Source of the DNA: JBKDZR01 sp047971485
GTDB lineage: Bacteria > Pseudomonadota > Alphaproteobacteria > Rhodobacterales > Rhodobacteraceae
Direction: 5' to 3'
DNA: 13,939 nucleotides
Assembly: GCA_047971485.1 (NCBI GenBank)
Contig: JBKDZR010000112.1
Span: 1 to 13,939 of the forward strand
The notes under the pieces are model-generated. The model saw only the letters and a list, made by a program, of their open reading frames with translations. It was not told the DNA's origin and did no database searches. The translations under genes were made by a program, and so were the position numbers. Positions within the stretch are counted from its first letter, which is position 1, and every line of letters starts with the position of its first letter. Shown here piece by piece: positions 1-6,891 of the stretch.

Positions 1-840
1 ATGAGCTACTTCACCGAGGATCGTTCATCTGATGTGGTGAACGCGCGGATGGGGGCGGGTGTGGATGGCCGGCTGGCCGAGGTAATGGGCGCGCTGGTGC
101 GGCACCTGCACGCCTTCGCCAAGGAGGTCGAGCTGACCCAGGCCGAATGGGAGCTTGCCATCGACTTTCTGACCCGCACTGGCCAGATCTGTTCATCGGA
201 ACGGCAGGAATTCATCCTGTTGTCCGACGTGCTGGGCTTTTCGATGCTGGTCGATGCGATCAACAACCGCCGCCCGGCCGGGGCCACCGAGAACACGGTT
301 TTCGGCCCCTTCCATGTCGCCGACGCGCCGCTGCGGGCGATGGGCGACACGATCAGCCTGGATGGCAAGGGCGAGACCTGCCTGTTCGAGGGGCGGATCC
401 TGGACCTTGAGGGCATCCCGATCGAAGGCGCGCTGCTGGATGTCTGGTCCGACAATGCCGAGGGCTATTACGACGTTCAGCAGCCCGAAACCCAGCCGAA
501 ATGGAACAACCGGGGGCGCTTCGTCACCGGGGCCGATGGGCGCTATGGCTTTGTCGGGATCCGGCCGGTCAGCTATCCAATCCCCGATGACGGGCCGGTG
601 GGCAAGATGCTGACGGCGCTGGGGCGGCACCCCTACCGGCCGGCGCATATGCACTTCATGATCAGCGCGCCGGGGTTCCAGACGATCGTGACCCACACCT
701 TTGTCGGCGACGATCGGTACCTGGGCGATGACGCGGTGTTCGGGGTCAAGGAAACCCTGGTCGCCCCGTTCGAGCCCCTGACCGACGCCCCCACAGACTG
801 GCGATCACCCTTCGATTTCATAATGGTCAAAGAGGCCTGA
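1..840 (+). CDS. Intradiol ring-cleavage dioxygenase, probably hydroxyquinol 1,2-dioxygenase
   Basis: This 279-residue protein has the architecture of intradiol dioxygenases: an N-terminal helical catechol-dioxygenase domain (about residues 1-100), then the beta-sandwich catalytic domain. The four non-haem Fe(III) ligands are visible: Tyr157 (in GYYDVQ), Tyr192 (in SYPIPDDGP), His216 and His218 (in RPAHMHF). The ligand spacing and the stretches ATENTVFGPFHVADAP and YPIPDDGPVGK resemble hydroxyquinol 1,2-dioxygenases, which open 1,2,4-trihydroxybenzene to maleylacetate in the cytoplasm. A catechol or substituted-catechol substrate cannot be excluded. The length is close to that of the hydroxyquinol subfamily. 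The start codon is the first base of the window, so its ribosome binding site and any upstream partner genes are not visible. It is followed by a hydrolase 50 bases downstream on the same strand, which suggests an operon. No maleylacetate reductase is present in the window. Confidence 0.9.
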   Translation: MSYFTEDRSSDVVNARMGAGVDGRLAEVMGALVRHLHAFAKEVELTQAEWELAIDFLTRTGQICSSERQEFILLSDVLGFSMLVDAINNRRPAGATENTVFGPFHVADAPLRAMGDTISLDGKGETCLFEGRILDLEGIPIEGALLDVWSDNAEGYYDVQQPETQPKWNNRGRFVTGADGRYGFVGIRPVSYPIPDDGPVGKMLTALGRHPYRPAHMHFMISAPGFQTIVTHTFVGDDRYLGDDAVFGVKETLVAPFEPLTDAPTDWRSPFDFIMVKEA

Positions 841-890
841 AAACCTGCCCGGGGAGGGGCAGCTGAGGCGATCACAAAGGGAGGGAAGCC

Positions 891-1727
891 ATGGAACACA
901 CAGCTTCCAGCGGCCACAGCACCGCAGGCGGGCTTGATCTTGGTACGGTGCACCTGCGCTATGACATTGTCGGTGAGGGCCCGCCTTTGGTGCTGGTGCA
1001 TGGCTCGGCGGTGGACCGGACGACCTGGGACCGTATCGTTCCGGCCTTGGCCCGGACACACAGGGTCATCACCTATGACCGGCGCGGCTATGGCGAAAGC
1101 CGACATGCCCCGGTGCGCGATCACAGGGTCCATCGCGAGGATCTGATCGCCTTGCTGGAACGGCTGGCCGCCGGGCCCGCCGCTGTCGTTGGCTGGAGTT
1201 CCGGGGGCAATATAGCCCTGGCCACGGCGGTGAAGCGCCCCGATCTGTTCACATCGCTTGTCGCCGTCGAGGCGCCGTTTCATGGTTTGCGCCATATGAA
1301 CGGTGCCGTGCTGCGCACCCTGTTACGGCTGAAGGCCAGGCAGATCGCCGGGCATCCCACGCAGGCGCTGGAGGAATTTCTGCGGTTTGGCTGTGCCCTT
1401 GAAAATGGCGGGAACAGCTATGATCGGCTGCCGGAGACCGACCGCGAGATCCTGCGGCGCTATCCCCGTCAGGTTCTGGCGGAATGGGATCCGCATCCTT
1501 TCGGTGTCATGCATGAACATGTGTCCACGCGGGCGGTGGCCGCTATTCCACATCCGATCACCTGGCTTTTAGGCGGCGAAAGCCCACCCTGGATGAGAAA
1601 GCTGCATGATCACGTCAAACGCCAGCGGGCGGATATCCGGACAACCGTCATCCCCGGGGCCGGCCATCTGATGCACGTCGATGCGCCGGATGAATTTGTC
1701 GCCGCGATTTTGCATGGCGTGTCCTGA
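891..1727 (+). CDS. Alpha/beta hydrolase
   Basis: A 278-residue alpha/beta-hydrolase-fold protein without a signal peptide. The oxyanion-hole motif LVHGSAVDRTTW lies near residues 35-46. The nucleophile elbow GWSSGG puts the probable catalytic serine at Ser103, and the catalytic histidine is His259 in GAGHLMHVDAP. The acid may be Glu230 in LLGGESP, which is an inference from its position after strand 7. A strong Shine-Dalgarno sequence (AAGGGAGGG, about 878-886) sits just before the ATG. The 50-base gap after the dioxygenase holds a 6-bp hairpin (845-850 with 857-862). In ring-cleavage operons such hydrolases act on esters, lactones or dienelactones, but the exact substrate cannot be read here. 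A peroxidase-like or esterase role is equally possible. Confidence 0.85.
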   Translation: MEHTASSGHSTAGGLDLGTVHLRYDIVGEGPPLVLVHGSAVDRTTWDRIVPALARTHRVITYDRRGYGESRHAPVRDHRVHREDLIALLERLAAGPAAVVGWSSGGNIALATAVKRPDLFTSLVAVEAPFHGLRHMNGAVLRTLLRLKARQIAGHPTQALEEFLRFGCALENGGNSYDRLPETDREILRRYPRQVLAEWDPHPFGVMHEHVSTRAVAAIPHPITWLLGGESPPWMRKLHDHVKRQRADIRTTVIPGAGHLMHVDAPDEFVAAILHGVS

Positions 1728-1748
1728 AGCCCAAAAGTGGAGGAGAAG

Positions 1749-2813
1749 ATGCCCAATCCGAGACCAAGCCTGCTGTCTGCCTGCGTCTTTGTGATGCTGG
1801 CCAGCCTTGCGTCGGCGCAGGACGCGCCACCTGCCCCGACGGAACCCGCGATTGTCGAAGTGATCCCCCTGGGAACCGCCGGGGGGCCGCCGATCCGGAT
1901 CAATCGCTCGGAACCGGCCACCCTGGTGCGGGTCGATGACAAGCTGTACCTGGTGGATACTGGGATCGGAACGGTGCGCCGTCTTGTTCAGGCGGGGGGA
2001 TCTGTGGCCGGGCTGAACGCGCTGTTCATCACCCATCTGCATCCCGATCATGTGATGGATCTGACGGCGCTGATATCCGATAGGCTGTTCGCCCTTGGCA
2101 ATGGAGCGCCGGTTGGCCCGTTGCAGGTTTATGGTCCGCCCGGAACCGAGGCGATTGGCGCCGTGGCGATCAGCTTTGTCGATCTCGCCTTTGAAACCTT
2201 CTTCGTTCAGGGGTGGGGAGCGAAGTTCCAGAAACCCTATGTCGTGTTTCACGATGTCCCCGAAGGGGCGTTCTTTCGTGATGGAACGGTTGAGGTCTCG
2301 GCCCAGGAAAACACCCATTACGTGCTGATGACGGATGAGGAACGGGAGATCTACAAAACCTATGCTTTCCGCATGAACACACCCAATGGCGATATCCTGT
2401 TTACCGGTGATACTGGCCCGGATGAACGGATGCATGGCTTTGGCAAGGATGTCGATCTGATGGTCGGCGAGGTGACCAATCTGGCGGAAATGAAGGTCCT
2501 GCTGACCAGGATGCTCAGCGGGACCCCGGCGGAATCTGTTTTGCCGGTGTTCATTGAACATATTCAGCGCCAGCATCTGGAACCAGAAGAGGTCGCCAGG
2601 ATCGCCAATGGCGCCAATGCCGGGGCGGTGGTGCTGAACCATTTCGGGCCGGATGCGGAAACGGCTGGCACCGATGTCATCCGTGAAGGGGTTCAGGCGG
2701 CTTATGACGGGGATGTCTACGTCCCCGAAGATCTTCAGGTTTATTGTCTGACCCGGCCAGCCGGGGCGCCCCGCGCCGAGGTGTCTCTGTGCCGGTCGGA
2801 GGCCACGCCATAG
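1749..2813 (+). CDS. Exported metallo-beta-lactamase-fold hydrolase
   Basis: I place the start at ATG 1749, because a strong ribosome site (GGAGGAG, 1739-1745) precedes it. An in-frame GTG at 1737 would lie on top of that site. The resulting 354-residue protein begins with a signal peptide: a hydrophobic run at residues 8-22 and a likely cleavage after ALA-type ASA, near residue 23. The mature protein is therefore predicted to be periplasmic. The zinc-binding motif HLHPDH is complete (His96, His98, Asp100, His101). His190 (ENTHY), Asp221 (TGDTG) and His298 (LNHFGP) fit the remaining ligands of the arylsulfatase/RNase Z-like branch of the fold. It starts 21 bases after the hydrolase and is presumably co-transcribed. 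Its substrate is unknown; a lactone, sulfate ester or phosphoester is possible. Confidence 0.87.
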   Translation: MPNPRPSLLSACVFVMLASLASAQDAPPAPTEPAIVEVIPLGTAGGPPIRINRSEPATLVRVDDKLYLVDTGIGTVRRLVQAGGSVAGLNALFITHLHPDHVMDLTALISDRLFALGNGAPVGPLQVYGPPGTEAIGAVAISFVDLAFETFFVQGWGAKFQKPYVVFHDVPEGAFFRDGTVEVSAQENTHYVLMTDEEREIYKTYAFRMNTPNGDILFTGDTGPDERMHGFGKDVDLMVGEVTNLAEMKVLLTRMLSGTPAESVLPVFIEHIQRQHLEPEEVARIANGANAGAVVLNHFGPDAETAGTDVIREGVQAAYDGDVYVPEDLQVYCLTRPAGAPRAEVSLCRSEATP

Positions 2814-2834
2814 GGCCTTCGCCGGATGGGAAAG

Positions 2835-2859
2835 CCGCGCCCCTCTTTCGGGGGCGCGG
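2835..2859. terminator. Hairpin between convergent genes, probable shared terminator
   Basis: A perfect 9-bp GC stem (CCGCGCCCC at 2835-2843 pairs with GGGGCGCGG at 2851-2859) with a 7-base loop lies in the 52-base space between the stop codons of the MBL-fold gene and fadJ. Read on the minus strand it is followed by CTTTCCC, a poor U-tract. The plus-strand flank has none. The position between two converging units is the main argument for a bidirectional terminator. Confidence 0.6.
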
Positions 2860-2865
2860 ACCAGA

Positions 2866-5076
2866 TCAGGCTGTCGGTTGCATCGCGCGCCCATCGCCAA
2901 AGCGACCGTAAAAGCTGTCACCGCTTTCGGCCAGATCGCGCAGCAGGGCCGGGGTCTTGAAGCGGGGACCGAATTTTGCCGCCAGCCCGTCGCAGATCTC
3001 CGTCGCCCGGGTCGCGCCGATGATATCCAGCCAGGAAATTGGCCCGCCGGACCAGGGCGCAAAGCCCCAGCCGAGGATCCCGGCGACATCGCCTTCGCGA
3101 ATATCCATCAGCACACCATCCTCAAAGGCCCTTACAGCCTCCAGGCATTGGGCCATCAGCAGGCGGTGCTGAACTTCGGCCAGGTCGGGTTGGTCGGGGG
3201 CTTCGGCATACTGTGCCGCCAGTCCCTCCCACAGGCCCTGCCGTTTGCCGGCATCGTCATAGGCGTAGAAGCCCGACTTGCTCTTGCGCCCCAACCGGCC
3301 CTGACCTTCCAGCCAGAAGACCACCTCATCCACATCGTCATCGGGATAGGCCGCGCCCATGGCCGCCTTGGTTGCCCGGGCGATCTTGGCGCCCAGCTCG
3401 ATGCTGATTTCGTCGGTCAGTTGCAGGGGGCCAAGGGGCATGCCCACCAGCTTGGCGGCGTTCTCGATCAGGGCCGGGGTCACGCCTTCGCGCAGCATCC
3501 GCATGCCTTCGTTCAGATAGGGCAGGATGCAGCGGTTGGCATAGAAGAAGCGTGCGTCATTGACCACGATGGGCGTCTTGCGGATCTGGCGCACGAAATC
3601 GAGCGCCTTGGCCACCGCAACATCGCCGCTTTTCGCCCCCTTGATGATCTCGACCAGACCCATCTTGTCCACGGGACTGAAGAAGTGGATGCCGATGAAC
3701 TGGTCGGCGGCGCGGCTGGCCTTGGCCAGTTCGGTGATCGGCAGGGTCGAGGTGTTGGTAGCAAAGATCGCATCAGTGGGCAGATGGGCCTCGGCCTTGG
3801 CGGTGGTCTCGGCCTTGACCCTGGGGTCCTCGAACACCGCTTCGACCACCAGATCACAGCCCTGAAGCGCAGTGAAATCGGTGGTGGCGGTGATCCGTGA
3901 CAGGACCTGATCCTTTTGCTCGGGGGTCACCTTGCGGCGGCTGATCCCCTTGTCCAACAGGCCGGCGGAATGGGCTTTGCCCCGATCGGCGGCCTCCTGG
4001 CTCTGGTCGATCAGCGCCACCTCGATCCCGGCATTGGCCGAAACATAGGCGATGCCCGCGCCCATCATCCCCGCACCCAGAACCCCCAGTTTGCGTACCG
4101 TCTGATCCGGGGCCTTGGGCCGGTTGGCGCCTTTTTCCAGGGCCTCCTTGTTCAGGAACAGCGTGCGGATCATCGCGCTGGACGAGGGATTCAGCAGGAT
4201 GTCGGTGAACCAGCGGGCTTCGATCTTCAACGCGGTGTCAAAGGGGACCAATGCCCCCTCATAGACCGCCGAAAGCAAGGCCTTGGGTGCCGGATAAACC
4301 CCCTTGGTCTTGCCGTTGACCATTGCATTGGCCCCGAGGAAGGTCATGAACCCCTGGGGGCTGTAGGGGGTGCCCCCAGGCATTTTCCAGCCCTTCTGAT
4401 CCCAAGGCTTGACGATATCGGCCTCACCTGCGGCCAGAATCCAGGCCTTGGCGGCGGCCAGCAGCTCACCGGGGGCCACCACTTCGTCAATCAGGCCGGC
4501 GGCCCTGGCGGCCTTGGGGTCGCTCAGCTTGCCCTCCAGCAGGAAAGGGGCGGCCCCCATCGCCCCCAGCTTGCGGCTGAGCCGCGTGGTGCCGCCCGCG
4601 CCAGGGAACAGCCCGACCTGGATCTCCGGAAATCCGATCTTGGCCTTGGGGGTGTCGGCGGCAAAGATCCGGTGGCAGGCCAGCGGGATCTCCAGGCCGA
4701 TCCCCAGCGCCGTGCCGGGCAGGGCGGCGGCAATGGGCTTGCCCCCCTTCAATGTCTTGTGGTCCATACCGGCACGCTCAATCTTGCGCAAAATGGCGTG
4801 GATGCCCATGATCCCCTCGAACAGGCCCCGCGCCGGATCATCGCCGGCCCCGTCGCGCATACCCGCCAGAATGTTCAGATCCATGCCGCCGGCAAAGGTA
4901 CCCTTGCCCGAGGTGATCACAACGCCCTTGACCGCCGCGTCGCCCAGGGCGGTGTCGATCATCCTCTCCAATGTGGCAAAGCCCTCCAGGCTCATCACAT
5001 TCATGGATTTTCCGGGCACATCCCAGGTGATCACGGCCACGCCGTCATCCTGTAGCGCGTAACTGAAATCGGTCAT
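2866..5076 (-). CDS. fadJ: Fused enoyl-CoA hydratase / 3-hydroxyacyl-CoA dehydrogenase (FadJ-type)
   Basis: A 736-residue bifunctional beta-oxidation enzyme that hydrates trans-2-enoyl-CoA and then oxidises the L-3-hydroxyacyl-CoA with NAD+. The hydratase domain fills about residues 1-200, with the catalytic glutamates visible as Glu129 (GIGLEIPLACHR) and Glu151 (GFPEIQVGLFPGAGGT). The dehydrogenase domain starts near residue 326 with the NAD-binding fingerprint GAGMMG (334-339). Its catalytic pair is His464 (GIHFFSPVDKM) and Glu476 (LVEII). The C-terminal dehydrogenase domain follows from about residue 505, with LGRKSKSGFY typical of the family. The ATG has a good ribosome site (AAGGAG, 8 bases upstream). 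It is the last gene of the minus-strand unit, 256 bases after the thiolase. Whether it is closer to FadB or FadJ cannot be settled by eye, so the symbol is by common usage in this group. Confidence 0.95.
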   Translation of the reverse strand: MTDFSYALQDDGVAVITWDVPGKSMNVMSLEGFATLERMIDTALGDAAVKGVVITSGKGTFAGGMDLNILAGMRDGAGDDPARGLFEGIMGIHAILRKIERAGMDHKTLKGGKPIAAALPGTALGIGLEIPLACHRIFAADTPKAKIGFPEIQVGLFPGAGGTTRLSRKLGAMGAAPFLLEGKLSDPKAARAAGLIDEVVAPGELLAAAKAWILAAGEADIVKPWDQKGWKMPGGTPYSPQGFMTFLGANAMVNGKTKGVYPAPKALLSAVYEGALVPFDTALKIEARWFTDILLNPSSSAMIRTLFLNKEALEKGANRPKAPDQTVRKLGVLGAGMMGAGIAYVSANAGIEVALIDQSQEAADRGKAHSAGLLDKGISRRKVTPEQKDQVLSRITATTDFTALQGCDLVVEAVFEDPRVKAETTAKAEAHLPTDAIFATNTSTLPITELAKASRAADQFIGIHFFSPVDKMGLVEIIKGAKSGDVAVAKALDFVRQIRKTPIVVNDARFFYANRCILPYLNEGMRMLREGVTPALIENAAKLVGMPLGPLQLTDEISIELGAKIARATKAAMGAAYPDDDVDEVVFWLEGQGRLGRKSKSGFYAYDDAGKRQGLWEGLAAQYAEAPDQPDLAEVQHRLLMAQCLEAVRAFEDGVLMDIREGDVAGILGWGFAPWSGGPISWLDIIGATRATEICDGLAAKFGPRFKTPALLRDLAESGDSFYGRFGDGRAMQPTA

Positions 5077-5112
5077 GTCGTCTCCTTGGGACGTATCCCC
5101 AGTCTGTCATTT

Positions 5113-5138
5113 CCAGGCCCGCCGGTCCACGGGCCTGG
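5113..5138. repeat. Perfect 9-bp hairpin ahead of fadJ
   Basis: CCAGGCCCG (5113-5121) and CGGGCCTGG (5130-5138) form a perfect stem with an 8-base loop, ending 37 bases before the fadJ start on the transcribed strand. It is followed there by AAATGACAG, not a T-run, so it is not a canonical terminator. It could be an mRNA-stabilising or processing hairpin in the thiolase-fadJ spacer. Confidence 0.5.
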
Positions 5139-5269
5139 CCTGTCCTCTGCCCCCCTGCGCACCCGCGCGGCGACAGCCGCGCCGGGCCCAACGCTTTGTG
5201 CAGGCTCTGCCTGCGCCAAGGGGCGGGAGGGCCCTGTCCTTGTTCCGCGCCCCCGTTTCTCCCGCGCGT

Positions 5270-5294
5270 CCCCGCCGGGGTCGAACCGACGGGG
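5270..5294 (-). other. Stem-loop downstream of the thiolase stop
   Basis: In minus-strand RNA, CCCCGUCGG pairs with CCGGCGGGG through 9 positions including one G-U, closing a 7-base loop UUCGACC. On the plus strand the same position would be a C-A mismatch, so the structure favours the transcribed strand. It lies 39 bases past the thiolase stop with no T-tract. The loop resembles a tRNA T-loop, but no tRNA body is present. The rest of the spacer (5077-5332) holds no convincing gene. Confidence 0.4.
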
Positions 5295-5332
5295 TACGAT
5301 CCGCCGGTCCGCAGATGTCCCCAGACCGGCCA

Positions 5333-6544
5333 TCAGACCCGCTCGATGATCGTCGCGGCCCCCATGCCCGAGGCGATGCACAGTGTCGCCAGGCCGACCG
5401 CCTTGTCCTGGCGTTCCAATTCGTCCAGCAGCGTGCCGATGATGATCGCGCCCGTCGCGCCCAGCGGATGGCCCATGGCGATGGACCCGCCATTGACATT
5501 GACCTTGGCCGGATCGGCGTCAAAGGCCTGAAGGAACCGCAACACCACGGCGGCGAAGGCCTCATTGACCTCGAAAAGATCAATATCGGCAATGGACAAA
5601 CCGCTCTCGCGCAGGATCTTTTCCGTCACTGGAACAGGCCCGGTCAGCATGATCGTCGGATCAGTGCCGATCTTCGCCGTTGCCCGGATCCGCGCCCGCG
5701 GTTTCAGCCCATTGGCCTCGCCGAAGGCCTTGGTGCCGATCAGAACCGCCGCCGCCCCATCGACAATACCGGATGAGTTGCCGGCATGGTGCACATGCTC
5801 GATCCGCTCCAGATGGGGATATTTCATCAACGCCACGGTGTCGAAACCGGGCATCCCTTCGCCCATCTCCTTGAAGGATGGCTTGAGCGCGCCCAGCGAT
5901 TGCATGTCCGTCTCGGGGCGCATGTATTCATCCCGATCGAGGATCGGCACACCGTGGCGGTCGCGGATCGTGACCACGGATTTCGCAAACCGCCCGGCAT
6001 CCCAGGCCGCCTTGGCGCGCTTTTGCGATTCTACCGCCAAGGCATCCACCTGTTCACGGCTGAATCCGTGCTCTGTGGCGATGATGTCCGCCGATATTCC
6101 CTGAGGGACAAAATAATGTGCCATGGCAACCGAAGGATCCACGGCCACCGCCGCTCCGTCGGATCCCATGGGCACCCGGCCCATCATCTCGACCCCGCCG
6201 GCCACATAGGCCTGACCGGCCCCGGCGCGGACCTGGTTGGCGGCCAGGTTGATCGCCTCCATGCCGCTGGCGCAAAAGCGGTTGATCGACAGCCCGGGCA
6301 CCTGTTCATCGAACGCCGAGGCCAGCACGGCCGTCCGCGCCAGACAGCCGCCCTGTTCGCCGATCTGGGTGACATTGCCCCAGATCACATCCTCGATCAG
6401 GCGGGTGTCCAGATCGTTGCGATCCTTCAGCGCGTTCAACATCAGCGCCGACAGGCGGACCGAGGTCACCTCTTGCAGCGCGCCGTCTGCACGCCCCTTG
6501 CCGCGCGGGCTGCGCACCGTGTCATAGATAAAGGCGTCGGTCAT
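5333..6544 (-). CDS. fadA: Acetyl-CoA C-acyltransferase (thiolase)
   Basis: A 403-residue thiolase that splits 3-ketoacyl-CoA into acetyl-CoA and a shortened acyl-CoA. The nucleophilic cysteine is Cys91 in NRFCASGMEAI, the NEAF motif is at 327-330, the catalytic histidine is His359 in GGSIAMGHPLGATGA, and the second cysteine is Cys389 in CIASGMGAA. The length is usual for the family. Its ATG overlaps the stop codon of a small upstream gene as ATGA (6541-6544), which suggests translational coupling. It also has a moderate ribosome site of its own (AAGGA, 9 bases upstream). It sits between the acyl-CoA dehydrogenase and fadJ, which points to degradation rather than biosynthesis. A degradative 3-ketoacyl-CoA thiolase and an acetoacetyl-CoA thiolase cannot be told apart by eye. 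Confidence 0.95.
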   Translation of the reverse strand: MTDAFIYDTVRSPRGKGRADGALQEVTSVRLSALMLNALKDRNDLDTRLIEDVIWGNVTQIGEQGGCLARTAVLASAFDEQVPGLSINRFCASGMEAINLAANQVRAGAGQAYVAGGVEMMGRVPMGSDGAAVAVDPSVAMAHYFVPQGISADIIATEHGFSREQVDALAVESQKRAKAAWDAGRFAKSVVTIRDRHGVPILDRDEYMRPETDMQSLGALKPSFKEMGEGMPGFDTVALMKYPHLERIEHVHHAGNSSGIVDGAAAVLIGTKAFGEANGLKPRARIRATAKIGTDPTIMLTGPVPVTEKILRESGLSIADIDLFEVNEAFAAVVLRFLQAFDADPAKVNVNGGSIAMGHPLGATGAIIIGTLLDELERQDKAVGLATLCIASGMGAATIIERV

Positions 6545-6672
6545 CTCGGCATGTCCTTTTCGGTTCTCCGGCCACGGGGCCGGTATCGGATCGCAAACAG
6601 GCGATAGTCTTTTCCCCGACAGATCGGGGGCGTGTCGCCGCTGTCATGCGGGCTGTTGCTTGCGCCTTTCAT
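6541..6672 (-). CDS. Small basic protein, translationally coupled to thiolase
   Basis: A 43-codon frame starts at ATG 6672 behind a strong ribosome site (AGGAGAGG, 6678-6685, minus strand). Its TGA stop overlaps the thiolase ATG by the classic ATGA arrangement. The protein begins MKGASNSPHDSGD and ends RRTEKDMPR. The C-terminal half (YRLFAIRYRPRGRRTEK) is strongly basic. There is one cysteine and no signal peptide or membrane segment. Third codon positions are mostly G or C, as in its neighbours. I do not recognise a family. It could be a true small protein or a leader frame whose translation delivers ribosomes to the thiolase start. The strong ribosome site and exact overlap are seen directly; the function is unknown. 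Confidence 0.6.
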   Translation of the reverse strand: MKGASNSPHDSGDTPPICRGKDYRLFAIRYRPRGRRTEKDMPR

Positions 6673-6797
6673 CCCATCCTCTCCTGCGGGAAGGTTGCCC
6701 CCCCGCGTACCGGTTCAGATATCCCCGGGTCCCGTCCCCGTCTTACCTTCCCGTTCCGGTCCCCGAAGCGTGGCGCTATGGTAGGCCGGATGCAAGG

Positions 6798-6887
6798 GGC
6801 ACTGAAAGGCCCGGTCCGTTGCCCCCGGTTTCCCCCCGCTTCCGGGCGGATTTTATCCCGGGGCTGTAACGAAAATTTTTCAGTGCC
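6798..6887 (-). other. Long-range inverted repeat / possible structured mRNA element after the acyl-CoA dehydrogenase stop
   Basis: A perfect 10-bp inverted repeat (GGCACTGAAA at 6798-6807, TTTCAGTGCC at 6878-6887) encloses 70 bases and begins four bases past the acyl-CoA dehydrogenase stop on the transcribed strand. Nested inside are GCCCCCGG (6821-6828) facing CCCGGGGC (6857-6864), pairing over 6-7 bp with a bulge or mismatch, and a 4-bp CCGC/GCGG hairpin (6836-6839, 6846-6849). This gives a plausible three-stem elongated fold. No T-tract follows on the minus strand, so a simple intrinsic terminator is not supported. The rest of the 219-base gap between the stop and the small gene (6673-6797) shows nothing further I can name. 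Confidence 0.45.
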
Positions 6888-6891
6888 GGCC

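Noticed and set aside
1569..3089. A 506-residue minus-strand open frame
   Set aside because: It covers the MBL-fold gene in antisense, runs into the genes on both sides, and has no domain resemblance.
5270..5310. tRNA-like T-arm (GGTTCGACC on the minus strand)
   Set aside because: No acceptor stem, D-arm or anticodon arm can be drawn around it. The hairpin alone explains the pattern.
5073..5381. A 102-codon minus-strand frame through the thiolase-fadJ spacer whose stop overlaps the fadJ start by ATGA
   Set aside because: Its start lies inside the thiolase gene without a ribosome site, and the translation is arginine/glycine/proline-rich low-information sequence. The overlap is probably coincidental.
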